Shown piece by piece: positions 36,136-48,050 of a stretch of 64,000 nucleotides of DNA; the first letter of the stretch is position 1, and every line of letters starts with the position of its first letter. Position numbers and translations under genes: made by a program. Under the pieces are notes generated by a model. The model was not told the origin of the DNA, did not search any database, and saw nothing but the letters and a program-made list of their open reading frames with translations. Source of the stretch: Papaver somniferum (lineage: Eukaryota; Streptophyta; Magnoliopsida; Ranunculales; Papaveraceae); assembly GCF_003573695.1 (NCBI RefSeq), contig NC_039363.1, forward strand, positions 151,994,826 through 152,058,825, given 5' to 3'.

Positions 36136-37473
36136 TGATGTAGTTTTTATAATGGTAAATAAAGTTCATTCAACTCGGACTTGATGAGATCGGTTTTAAG
36201 ACTTAATAAACAAAAATAATAAAAACAAAGAAAATATATATGGAAGATTGTCACGATAACGAGAGGTACTGAGACTCAAGATTTCATTGTTTTCCATATT
36301 GAAGTGGTTCAGAATTTAGTCCTAGGCAATTATATCTCCAAACAAAACAAATATTAACTCTATTCTTTGCCAAAGTAGATTCTGTAAAATATTACGTGTA
36401 GATTATAAGCATGGCGCATCAAGAGTCCCAAGGATTAAGCATGCTCCCTCAAACAAAGTCACAAGTAATTAATCGAAATCTTACTTCAACTAAAATCGGT
36501 ACAAAAAGTAAATAAAGAATTAACTAAATTTTCACATGGATGAAATACATCTTACGCTAAATGCAATCATTTGCAGCAAGTTCACACTCTGTCGTCCCAA
36601 TGTTGGGGTTTAGCTCTTCATGGTGAAAACACGTTCAAAATAATAACTCATGGCTTAAAATGTGTTTTTATTGAAGAAAATGTATAACACAACGATTCTG
36701 CAACGATGTATTGGCGTTACAAAAGTCAATGTTATAAGAGGTGTTACTAACTGAAGATAAACGTGACTAACGGACTGTTACTGCACAGTTTAAATATAAG
36801 ACACTGACTACAACTGTTTTCTGCAACTATATTTCTTTAGCTTAGGGTTCTTGAGAACGACACTTCCGATATGTCATCTGCAACTCTTCTTTTTCCTCTT
36901 CTCTGCTGCTACTGCGGAATCGCTCTACAACGATTTTTCTTGCTCTCCAACTACCCCTAACTCCCGACTAGTACAACCCTTTTATACACTCACAGGGTCG
37001 AGTAATTCCTTGTTTATCATGTTTTACTTCTTCCCAAAGTCTAGGACTTTCATTCCTTTTCTGCTTCACCTTTACGCATTTCTGGGTTGTTTAAAACCTC
37101 CTAAATTATCTCTGTGACGTAATAAAATCCTATGGAACAGATACATTCCCTTTAATCCCATGTAACTTCCATGTTGAGCGTAAATAACTTCTTCCCATGT
37201 TTCAATCCAACTCGACGGAAACCTCCTCTTTTTTCGAATATGGTCCTACTACCAACCCTGTTTGTTCAAAACCATCCAATACCAATCTTATCACGTGAAA
37301 AACTACACGAAAATTTCGTCTAGAATCAAGGAAGAAAAGTTCGCCGGTGAGAATTCTTCTTTTGCCTGTTTATCGAGAATCCAATGATTAGGCCTTGTTT
37401 AACGATTCAGAAAACCCTACCATGTTTGTCTAACCATAAAAAGTCCAGCCTGATCATATTTTGCGATTGAATC
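36136..37473 (-). repeat. 5' LTR (minus orientation), inner part
   Basis: Matches 30369-31695. It is interrupted at the GAATC at 37469-37473 by the copia element and resumes at 42807. The summed length of the two parts (about 1.75 kb) fits the other LTR. Confidence 0.85.
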
Positions 37474-38043
37474 TGTTGGAACAATTGCTGAAAATAGCCT
37501 GCAAAACAATCATAAACCAAAATAAAATAAAATGTTATGGTTGAGTCACGACCAGGTCGCTCTCTTTAAGACGTTTCGCGGCTCTGCCCAAGATTGTGCA
37601 AGCAGTTTTTCCATGTCGCATCGTCCCTAGGATAAAAGAACCGAGTAAATCTCTTTCACAATCACTCTTGCACTTTGAGAGTATGTGATACTTGTACACT
37701 TCTATTCTTTCTCAAAATCAACTTGTAGAAAACAAGTAATGATCACACATTAGTTTTCTTTCTCTAAAAAATTCTTATGTTTTCTTTGAACTCCAAAAAC
37801 ATTATTAGAAAAACTCTCACTTATTGTTTTCCCAACCAAAATATATTTTATAGTCAAAAGATCTTAAAACAAGTTTAATGAAAATATTAATATGATTTAA
37901 TAAAAATCATTTACTCTTTTAATATGAAACGGTAAGGAATTTATAACATAAAATAAATTTCTTTAAGAAATTAAGACTATTTACAGACAATTTAGTGGAA
38001 ATAATAAATGGAAATACATTTTTTAAAACATATATTTCCAACA
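37474..38043 (-). repeat. 3' LTR of the nested copia
   Basis: 570 bp, TGTTGGAACAATTGC to ATATTTCCAACA. It matches 42226-42801 with substitutions and small indels. Confidence 0.9.
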
Positions 38044-38684
38044 ATCCCCTACTTATATTTTTAAAACATTGAGCAAGATCTATATAGTGATGTGCATAAG
38101 TAAAGGTATCTTTCGATTTTTAACCTTTACGTAGTGTTAGTCTCTCTAAAAATCTGACCATAGACTAAGTCTTTGAACTCTAGGAGATAAAAAGATTGTC
38201 TAACACACACACAGAACATAGTCTAAAGTCTTAAGCCAGCACATTACGGCCTTGTGCTTGATTCCCGGTTTAATGAATGATCTAGAGAACTGCCCATATT
38301 CTCATAGAAAGCGGCCACACTTTCACATCCATACAAGTGAATCTATCAAGAGTACTCATGTAGCTAAGTACCCCACTCTAAATAAAGATATAAACATCAT
38401 TAAGAATTTTAGAAACAAAAACTCAACCTCAACTCGCTTCAGGATATTATGACGTGGGATGAATTCTCAAAAGCATGATTATGTGTCTACATATTATCCG
38501 TAACTTAATCCCATTTGAACCTATATTTTGGGATTTCCATTCATAGGTAGGGATTACCTTTTGAACCTAATTATGGAATCTTGACTTGTAGGTTGGGTTT
38601 CAATCACGGACAACTATGTCCATATCATTTGTGAATTGTAATTCCCTTTGAACCTATTTCTAGGTATATTCACACCTTCTTATT

Positions 38685-38960
38685 AATCCTTTCGTCAAAG
38701 GATCAACGATAATCCTTTTCAGACCATATATAATCCCTTCTCATAGCATCAAACATGATTTTATATCACCATATATGTTGACTCTACCGTTGTAATTAAC
38801 GGTTCTCAAATCTTACAGTAGCCACGGTACTATCGCATTGGATTAATATAACTGGTGTTCCTCTATCTGGTAGAGGACTGAATCACTCTATCCCTTTTGA
38901 GAGGATATCTCAATCAGCATCACAATATCCTTAAAGAATTACAGTAAACATTTTTAGATA
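38685..38960 (-). pseudogene. copia RNase H relic
   Basis: On the minus strand: PVILIQCDSTVATVRFENR (about 38860-38800), then stops, then RIIVDPLTKGLIRRC (about 38720-38675). These match the DS.(S/A) block and the DPLTKGL end of copia RNase H. The rest of pol is not recognisable. Confidence 0.75.
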
Positions 38961-41900
38961 GTGTATTTCTAGGTTTGAGGTTCTTTTCATAAACCTCATA
39001 ACCTTCTCAATGTTTTACTAATCATCCATACATGGATTATTAGTAAATATGCATATATGTAACCCCCACTACACAAGTAATATACATATAGTCCTCACGT
39101 AGTAAAAATCAATTCCATAATACCATACTCATTTTTTTTTCCTGTTCAGTCACACACATTCACAAGCACTAAAATACTAGAATCAAATGAGTGAAGACTA
39201 GTTTATAAAGGCTATATTTTCTATTTCTTTACAAATCTTTTTCAATGTAATGGAGACTCAAAAATAAATATAAATTCAATAATTTACACTTCTTCATCCA
39301 AGTATTTCATGTCAAACAATAAACTAAGCATGTTCTCAGTTCCATTAACATCGTACGAGTTAGAATACAAATTAAGCGAATCACTTATACATATATAACA
39401 AACAATCTTATGTGTTTATCACCCTGATCAATTTTGAAAATATTTGAATTTACCAAGTAATCAAATTTCTCATTCAATTGATTAAGAGCTTGTTTCAAAA
39501 TATACGATGACTAATCGAACTTATATGCATTTCTTTCTTATGGGAACTACAAAGTTTTCATGCTTGGTTTACATAGATTCATTATTTAACTCGTTCAATA
39601 TATATTTTTTTCTACATAAGTTACAATACCAAATCATGCATCGTAGAAACAATATCAACAACCAAGGATATAAATATAATGACATGAAAGCAAGTATCAA
39701 AATTAAACATCCTTATTTTATGTTTGTCAAAATAAATCATTTGGCTCTTTAACAACTTTTCTTCAAAAATTTAAGTTACAAAGATCTAAGTATCTCAAAC
39801 AAAGACTAAAGTTCTATTTAGTATTATTACTTATGTAGGTCAAAATTCATCCTTAATGATCATGTGATCTCCATTTCTAGCTACCTCTTTAATCTAATTT
39901 TAGTGTTCAAACATACATAGGGTAAAGAATCCCCACTATTTCTCGACTCAAAAGGAAATTTCATATCAACACCAAAATATCTAAAATTGAGAAGTTACTT
40001 ATGAAAATTACATTTCTGCTCACATTCATACAAAATTTTTTATAGAATTTGTTAGACGTCGAATTTTGGTATAATTCAAAACTAGAAAAAATTTCCCCAT
40101 TCATATCAAAATTATAAATAATTTTTCTAAGCGTAAATAATTTTCTAAATTTATATCTGACGCGCTATGTGTTCTTTCTCATAACTAATAAAGTAATGAT
40201 CCAATTTCAAAATCCTTTTGACATAATTTAGAGGACGAAAAAATAAACATTTTTCGTGAAGAAAACATTGCATAATTCACTACCGAAAGAATCAGTTTTA
40301 GTCACCAAGTTAGACTACGTGAAACACCAAAAATATCTTATAAAATTCTCAAACATTTTATTTCATCTGCAAACTAGCAAGATTGGGAGTCTACATGTTT
40401 TAGTGAGTTTGATAAAATTAGATACACGTTATTCAAAGAATTATTAGAAAGTTTATAGGAAAACAAAACATGCTCATACTCTTCACTAACTCAAAAATTT
40501 CATAGAAGTAAAATAAAATCACATATTTCAAGCATTCAAAGATTTAGTCATATCATATAAAAAACACAATATTTGGTTCAAATATTCCATTGATAACATT
40601 TTTATTGTAGTAGTGCAATGATCAAATTCAACAAAAATTTTAATCTCAATCTTGTTAAAAACAAGATACGCGGAAACTGGATTCTTTCTTATTTTCGTGA
40701 TATGAACATCTTTAACAAGATAGTTCTACCTGAATTAAACTTTTGAGGTTATACCAATACCAAAGATCCTAGAGATGTGAGTATAACTCAACACCACTTT
40801 CTTTCAACCATAACCTATCAAAACAAACATGCTGTAAAACACCAATATATATAAACCTCTCACCTTATCCACATTTCACATTAACTTAGCTTGAAAAGCA
40901 TTGTTAATAACATTTGATGTTCTTGCAATATCGTGTCGTAAGACTTGGTTTAATGCAAGCATAGCAAATAACTTCATAATTTCTTGGTGAGAGTTGGTAT
41001 TCATATTTGTTTTGACTAGGTTTCTTATTTTTTCGGTTTTGGTTTGGTATCAAGTTATATCTCATAAGTTCCAAACTTGTATTAGTCACACATATATTGT
41101 CATAAACAATAATTCTCAATATCTAGTTTCCTTGCAATTCATTCTTAGATTAAATAATCAAATTATTTCAATGTATAATGCAATTATTTGATCACCACAA
41201 TAACTACAAATAGTTCATTTGCTTTGAAATCTCAATTGGTCATAAACCATTGTCCACTCTTTCCATTGCTCCATACACCGATTAATCTCCAGTATTTAGT
41301 CGTAATTTTTATTTTCATTGGAAACAAAAATGTGCTCAAGTAAGTGAAATTATCACCTGTCACAATCATTTAAATGTGAGCATTTGTAACCCAAAATCAG
41401 TAAGCTATACACTTATGTAAGTACTTAAAAATCAAATAAAAATTAGTACTCCAAGTATCAAACAAAGTAAAGTTTATAGTTATAACGTCATAGATTATAA
41501 TTTTCTACTAAGCATTTTATCAAACATTTGTGGTGCATTAGTTTGATTGATAACAATAATTTTATTTTTTATTACTAAAACAAGAACATGAAGTACTAGA
41601 ATCAAAACATGATTTTAATGCAATTTTTTACATCTCTAATCTCTATGCTCACACAAGTATCACGATTCATATTTTAGACATACATACACAACGATTTTAA
41701 AATCACAACATCTCTCAAACCATAAATCCAAATAGAAAATATCAAAATGGGTTTTGAAGATAAGTTAATTATCTACAAGTTTCTTGTTATACATGAATTC
41801 AAAATATCTATGCACAAATCAGGGCAAAAGATTTCAAGCAGAGCTAATTTTATGTTCTTCAGAATTTTTCAGCCACGTTATATAGTTTTGTAAAATACCT

Positions 41901-42225
41901 TAAAAATACTTTCCGGACTCCAATAATTATGAAATTTTATCTGGATGATACTCATGATGTCTATTATAAATTTCAAGACCAAATTCATTTTAGTTTAAGA
42001 TATCCACAGAAAACTCTGTAACATGTTACAACTATGGTCTATTAAGATTAGACATTAAAATTCAATTTTAGTTATGAGGAAACCTAAAATCCATGCATCA
42101 ACATAAATTGTTAATGAATAATTATACCGTGATGATTCGATAAAATAAAATAAACAATGATACTTATCGTGTTTCAACAATAGTTTCTCAATTAATCTCT
42201 ACGACAGAAGAAAACGCCTTAAAAT
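38961..42225. other. AT-rich interior of the nested copia
   Basis: No gene visible. The last part (41860-42225) is the leader, related to 480-745 of the window. The open frames here are short and without motifs. Confidence 0.55.
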
Positions 42226-42801
42226 TGTTGGAATAATTGCTGAAAATAGCCTGCAAAACAATCATACACCAGACAAAAAAAAATGTTATGGCTGACTCAC
42301 GACCAGGTCGCTCTCTGTAATACGTTTCGCGTCTGCCCAAGATTGTGCAAGCAGTTCTTCCATGTCGCGTCGTCCCCAAAATAAAACAGCCGAGTAAATC
42401 TCTTTCACAATCCCTCTTACACTTTGAGAGTATGGGATACTCGTACACTCCTATTCTTGATCAAAATCAACTTGTAGAAAACAAGTAATGATCACACATT
42501 AGTTTTCTTCTCTAAAAAATTCTTATGTTTTCTTTAAACTCCAAAAACATTATTAGAAAAACGCTCACTTATTTTTTTTCCAACCAAAATCTATTTTATA
42601 GTCAAAAGATCTTTAAAACAAGTTTAATGAAAACATTAATATGATTTGATAAAAATCATTTACTCTTCTAATATGAAATGGTAAGGAATTTGTAACATAA
42701 AATAAATTTCTTTAAGAAGATCCTTAAGACTATTTAAAGACAATTTAATAGAAATAATAAATGGAAATACATTTTTTGATCCAAAACATATATTTCCAAC
42801 A
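42226..42801 (-). repeat. 5' LTR of the nested copia
   Basis: 576 bp; partner of 37474-38043. The adjoining internal sequence on the minus strand begins ATTTTAAGGCGTTTTC, the position of the PBS. It is not the usual Met-tRNA type. Confidence 0.9.
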
Positions 42802-42806
42802 GAATC

Positions 42807-43220
42807 TCGTTCAATCATTCCCAAAAATCGAAGTCAAAAACTTGTTCTTCGCTGCAACTGTTCCCGCCAAAATCTTAAGTTTGAATTCTTGAAGATGACC
42901 TCCCCTTATCCTATGATGGGGTGCCAAAATCTTTGTTAGTGCCCCTTATCGACTGGGTGCCTTTAGTGATTTTTCTGGGGTGTAAATCTATTTTTTTGGG
43001 TGCCTCCAACGTATTTCCAAGGTGCCTTTAACACATCTTCCGGGTGCCTTTAGGAATTTTCTCCTGGGGGTGCAAATACCACTTTTCGAGCTAATTTCTT
43101 TGCACAAGTGTATTTCTCCAAAAACATATACAAATACATAAATAGACATAATAAATACAAAATCGAGCACTAACAAAAAATATAATTGAGATCATATTAG
43201 ACACATATATATGTCTATCA
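42807..43220 (-). repeat. 5' LTR (minus orientation), outer part
   Basis: Resumes the split LTR and ends TATATGTCTATCA, matching 31700-32094 in the partner LTR. Confidence 0.85.
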
Positions 43221-43559
43221 TTTATGCTAGAGAAAGCCTTGAAATTTGACATGCAGATCCACTTTTAGAATAACTTTAGGACTACTGAGTCCACTAATTG
43301 AATATACTTTATTGATTCACTTGCGGTTGTATTGATATAGATTCAATAATCCTGATGTCGGGTCAAGGATTTTCATTATACTTCAATAACTAGGTCAGGG
43401 CCAATTTACAATAAACACCCTTGTCAAAAACTCACCATCAATAATACCCAAGTGTACATCTTGTTTAAGTAATCTCATTGACATCTCTTTTCTATATTAG
43501 ATTACAAAAGGTGTGTCTTGTATAATATGATATCGAAAACATTGTGGTGTACTTGGTAC

Positions 43560-44470
43560 CCTAGTTATTTCATATTTGCTAAAGCAGAAATGTGTGGCTA
43601 AAGGTAGTTCGTGAATAGTAAACCATACAGAATTTTTAGTGACAGTTCATGAACTGAAACCATAAATGCGTGACTATAGGCCTATGTTAGTCAAGTACTT
43701 GTTGTTTTCTTTCTTAGACAAGGTGGCTTTGTTTTTAAGAAACTTATGATTGATCATTCACTATAAATATAGGTTTCATGTAACTACCCAAACCATCCCT
43801 TGAAAAAAAATTGTGTGTGAGTTGCATAAGGTTGTTTTCCACATCTTTGTTTTCACGAACAAGAGTGGAATTTTGAAGACTTTGCTTGGGGATGGTAAAG
43901 CACATACAATCTATCTTCTTTGATAGTTACGGAACCTGTATCTAGGTTATTATCATAAGCATTAGATTTGATAGATCAATATATCTAGATTATTCAATGA
44001 TCTAGCGAGAGAAAGTCAATCATGTTATGTAGTGTGTAAACCTTCATTGTTGAGGAACATCTTTTAAAGATAATTAACGTTCTGTTAGAATATCTTCAAG
44101 ATCACCTTATAAAGAGAATCAACATTCTGCTATAATATTTACAAGCGCATTTCTTAAAGAGAGATGGTGTTCTACTAGGAGTATTTACAGGTGCACGAAT
44201 ACATGCGAATCAGGTATTACATTTATTCTGAAATCTGGTAGTAGGAAATTTACGTAACAACTTAAATCAGTGTGTGTTTATTTTGGACTAGGTATCGGGG
44301 TTTTTCTACAATATTGTAATTTCCTCGTTAACAAATTTTTTTGATGCATGTGTTATTTCTTTTCCGCATTATATTGCTTCATCTTTATAATTAAATTATC
44401 ACAGGTTGTATGTCATTGAACCCATATAATATTAATCTAACTGTAGAGAACCTACAAGAGTCCGTTATTG
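43560..44470 (+). repeat. diverged Sirevirus-type LTR remnant
   Basis: Holds TTGGACTAGGTATCGGGGT, TTTCCTCGTTAACAAA, TTTTCCGCATTATATTG and TCTTTATAATT in the order seen in the intact LTRs (23820-23940). Many substitutions; upstream part uncertain. Confidence 0.65.
44064..44199 (+). repeat. three tandem 45-46-bp repeats
   Basis: Copies start near 44064, 44109 and 44155 with TTAAAGA..AT, a TTCTG(T/C)TA block and a final AT.TT.CA.G.GCA block. They are diverged and lie within the LTR remnant. Confidence 0.65.
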
Positions 44471-45289
44471 TTAAATTCTCATTTTGTAATATTGATTACA
44501 AGACTTGTCCTTGTTGGAATTCGGTTTGTGTACCAAATTCTTGTACATACTAAGTTTGTCTTTCTAAAACAATCTTATATATGGTTTCGTAACCCAATGT
44601 ATAAATTGTACAAGGATTTTCCATATAGATTCCCGAAAGAAAAAATTGGTGGTGTACTGGCTATCCTCTCCTTTTAAGCTTCCAACCGGAAGGATGCTGC
44701 AACATCGACGTATACAAATTTAATCCAACCAATTTCCTTTTTTGAAGCTCGTCGATTGAGGATACATGTCATTTATTCTTGGATTACTATGAGGTATTTT
44801 TGTCCTCCATTCTCTTATATTAAATCGTGTACTAGATATTTAAAATCATACCTTCAAAGTTTAGTATGTCTGTTCGTTAAAGGATAGGAAAACAAAAAAT
44901 TATTTGCAACGTTGTCTTAAGCAATATTGAGGAGAGTGCGAAAGAAACGTAATGTGGGAGTTTTTGGAGGCATATCTAAAGTTTGCGTGAAAGTAATTAT
45001 ATTAATAAGCAAACGTTAATTATTTGGTTTTCCTTATGTGATATGTTTAATGGTTATCTTGGCAAACTATTTTTAATCATAACATTCGTTGTAATATTGT
45101 TTTTGCTCTTTTTGGCGAGGTTTTGCTTCTCTCATTTACCATACTCCAATAAATATTCATTTTTATATTAATAAAGTTTTTTTTCTCAAAATAAGTAAAA
45201 TACCACACATTTTAATTTTAATTTTACGTTTTTAGATTGTTGTTTGAGAGTCAACATACATACATATTTGTCATATTTCTACAAGTATA
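44471..45289. other. gene-free stretch
   Basis: No recognisable gene or repeat; the frames at 44468-44677 and 44983-45171 are hydrophobic but carry no motif. Confidence 0.3.
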
Positions 45290-45329
45290 CTCTTCAACCT
45301 AACTTAAAGGACATATAAATTTTTGAATG

Positions 45330-45802
45330 GAGAAAAGCATGACCTTCAGACCGCTCAAATCCACGAGAGGTAGAAGATGTAGGACTTCTACAAGTAACTA
45401 CCTGGGCAGAGGAGAAGCAATTAAAAAGTTTCAGCATAGAAAGTGACAGTGAAGCCATAATCAAAAGTTTGAATGGTTCTACTACTGACATCTCGTGGAT
45501 TAGCAAGGCTATTCTGGAGGAACCAGTTAAGAAAGCTTCTGATTGTACCAACTTTTTAGGTTTTTATTTTGTTCCTAGAACAGGATGTTGTAGCAGATAT
45601 CCTAGCGAAGGAAGCAAGACATTTTCATAACATTATCGATTGGGATGCGACCCATCCCCTCCTTGTATTGAATTTAAACTTCAAGTAGATAAACCGAATA
45701 TTGGGAATAACATCCCGGTATTGGATGCCTCTACTGCAGATGTGATATTGGCCCCGGCCTTCTCTTAATTTTGTTAATGAAATACTATTAAAAAAAAAAA
45801 AA
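45330..45802 (+). pseudogene. 3' end of an L1-type LINE (RNase H and tail)
   Basis: Plus-strand frames give TWAEEKQLKSFSIESDSEAI, then, after a frameshift, VVADILAKEARHFHN. These are the middle and end of the RNase H domain common at the C-terminus of plant L1 ORF2. A TTAATGAAATACTATT block and an A-run (45790-45802) follow, as in many plant LINE 3' ends. Strongly 5'-truncated. Confidence 0.75.
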
Positions 45803-45821
45803 CTAACTTATATTAATGAAA

Positions 45822-45850
45822 CTAGTTTGAAACCCGTGCTACGCACCGGG
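45822..45850 (-). mobile_element. candidate Helitron 3' terminus
   Basis: The minus strand reads a hairpin (CCCGGTGCGTAGCACGGG), then TTTCAAA, then CTAG followed by T. A GC hairpin about 10 bases before CTRR, inserted before T, is the Helitron 3' signature. The 5' end (TC...) would lie at higher coordinates and was not found. Confidence 0.4.
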
Positions 45851-45884
45851 ATGACTGGAATTTCTTACACCGCTGGCTTATATC

Positions 45885-46240
45885 CATTGAGACGGGGCTT
45901 CGCCTCGCACCCGTCCCAATGACAGCTCTAATAAGATATTATTGAATTACTATCCAACAATTAAAAGTATGTAGTTAAAATTTTATAATAACAAGACGTA
46001 TAATACTATTGGTAATCTAAAGATCTCACGTGGTTTTGAAAACTAATTCCAAGCAATTTAATAAATCGGTATCAATTTTACAAATAAACTAAAATAAATA
46101 GACCTGAGTAATCTCAAAAGTAAAATAGTTTAAAGATTTCTTTAGTATTTAATCATTGATACGCGCCGGTTATGACAGGACTTGGCCTCCTTTGGTGAGG
46201 CGGGTCTTCGCCTCGCACCTGTCTCGGAGGGGTCATAATT
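45885..46240 (+). repeat. two copies of a CTTCGCCTCGCACCYGTC block
   Basis: GGGGCTTCGCCTCGCACCCGTC (about 45894) recurs as GGGTCTTCGCCTCGCACCTG (about 46202), some 310 bp later. Each is preceded by a GCACCGG/GCGCCGG word, so the candidate Helitron end may be partly duplicated. Confidence 0.55.
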
Positions 46241-46599
46241 AACAAATGTTGTTTACACCAATTATCATTTAGTAGATTGAATGTTGAAACTAAATTCACC
46301 TATTATGTATTGTTTATATTTTGGAGATTAAGAAATTCTCTTAGAGAAAACACAATTGAAAAGTTATACCAACCATTTGAGTCAGTAAGTAGTTCATAAC
46401 AATGCTAAGATCAGTTCTTTAAAAGTAATTGTTAAGGCTAGATTTGAAGTTTGTTACTCAAAGTAGCACTACACCTACCCTTATTCTTGCTAAATTTTAA
46501 AATACGAATTTCTTGGTCAATCAACTTTTGCAAATTGAAAGTAAAGAAACTAAGCCTTGGTTATTCCACCTCAAACCCAATAATGGCTTTCAGTTCGGC

Positions 46600-48050
46600 C
46601 AAATCCTATTTGTACTTCACCCTCTATATACTCCGCATATGTCTTACGTGCTATATCATATACTTCTGTTAAGAATCAAGTAACCAACTCGATTAACTAT
46701 TCCTTCAGGCTCCAACCTGCCTCAGTAAAATAAAAAAATTTACACTTACTACATAATTGTATCAACAGTTGATATTGGAGACACTAAAAAAATGATAATA
46801 TAAAATATATAACAATATCTGAATAGTGCTAAGCATGTGAAGTGCCTCCCGTCGAAGATGATGTAATCAAAAATGTTTACTGGCATATCTTCATTCAGAA
46901 ATCATATATTAGAGACACTAAAAAAAATATTAATATTAAATATTTTGCAAACCTAAATAGAGTGCAAAGCATATTGAGCGTTTCCTGTCATATCTTTATT
47001 CAGAAATCATATATTAGAGAAATTAAAAAAAATATTAATATTAAATATTTTGCAAACTCTAAATAGTGTGCAAAGCATATTGAACGCTTCCCGTCAAAGA
47101 TGATGTAATCAAGAAATTGCACGAAATATTTTTCTTCATAAATCATATACGTGCATTAAGAATCAAGCAGCTAACTCATTTGTAGTTAAACAAAAAATCC
47201 GCTCCGCATATGAAGTGTTCCCGTCGGAGAAGATGTAATCAAGGAAATGTACTAATATATCTTTCTTCAGAAATCATATATCTTCGCTAAATGAGAAATC
47301 ACGCTCACTTTATATTTAAATGAGAAGAAGAAGTTCATATAAAGTGGCCAACTCAACTGCTCCTCCAGGATCCAACTCCTTATAGTTAAATGAGAAATCA
47401 CGCTTACTATATATTTATATCAATATCTGATATTAGAGACACTTCAAAGAAACATAATGTTAATAAAAAAATTATATTTCCAACTCTACATTGTGCAAAG
47501 CATATGAAGTGCTTCTCTTCGGAGAAGATATAATGAAGGAAATGCACTGACTTATCTTTCTTCAGAAATCATATACTTATTGCGTTAAGAATATATCGGC
47601 CAACTTAGCTACTCCCCCGGGCTCCAACTCCACATAGTTAAATGATAAATCACATGACTATATAGTTATATCCATATCTGACTATATAGTTGTATCCAGG
47701 TCAACTATTCCTCCATGCTCCAACTCCTTATAATAAAATGAAGAAAATCACACTTATTATATAGTTATCAATATTTCATATGAGAAAAAGAAACGCTAAA
47801 AAAATATGATATTAATATAAAATAGATTGCGAACTTTCTAAATAGTGCAAGCATATGAAGTTCTTCCCGTTGAAGATGATGTAATCAAGGAAATGTACTG
47901 ATATATCTTTCTTAAGGAATCATGTATTTGTGTTGAGAATCAGGTGACCAACTCAATTGTTTTTTCTGGCTCCGACACCCTGTTGTTAAATGAAAAATCA
48001 CACTGATTATATAGTTATATCAATATTTGACATTAGAGATACTAAAAAAA
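46600..48050 (+). repeat. degenerate tandem array, full unit ~350 bp
   Basis: A block like GCATATGAAGTGCTTCCCGT followed by GATGTAATCAAGGAAATG and TTCAGAAATCATATA recurs near 46830, 47070, 47205, 47496 and 47850, with a shortened copy at 46967. Each full copy also has CCAACTCAATTGCTCCTCCAG, GAGAAATCACGCTTA and ATTAGAGACACTAAAAAAA blocks. Several units carry internal deletions. Confidence 0.75.

Larger units (their letters stand above)
37474..42801 (-). mobile_element. nested copia element with perfect GAATC duplication
   Basis: LTRs 37474-38043 and 42226-42801 both start TGTTGGAA and end TTTCCAACA. GAATC flanks the element exactly (37469-37473, 42802-42806) and the host LTR reads through when it is removed. 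A minus-strand purine tract (AAGTAGGGGAT, ending at 38044) and an RNase H relic show minus orientation. The 4.2-kb interior is AT-rich with no intact frame: an old or non-autonomous copy. Confidence 0.9.
30369..43220 (-). mobile_element. non-autonomous Ty3/Tat-like element, nested
   Basis: Direct LTRs at 30369-32094 and 36136-43220 (the latter split by a copia insertion). Reading on the minus strand, the LTR starts TGATAGACACA and ends CTACATCA. It is followed by a PBS-like TGGCGCCGCCGACGCGG (36130-36114) and, before the other LTR, by AAGTTTGGGGGTATT, a Tat-type polypurine tract. The internal 4 kb holds only relic frames and no RT or integrase, so this is a large retrotransposon derivative. 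The flanks TTTCC/TTTAT give no clean duplication. Confidence 0.8.

Noticed and set aside
44468..45171. Hydrophobic short frames
   Set aside because: AT-rich DNA readily yields Phe/Leu/Ile-rich frames; no motif or splice support.
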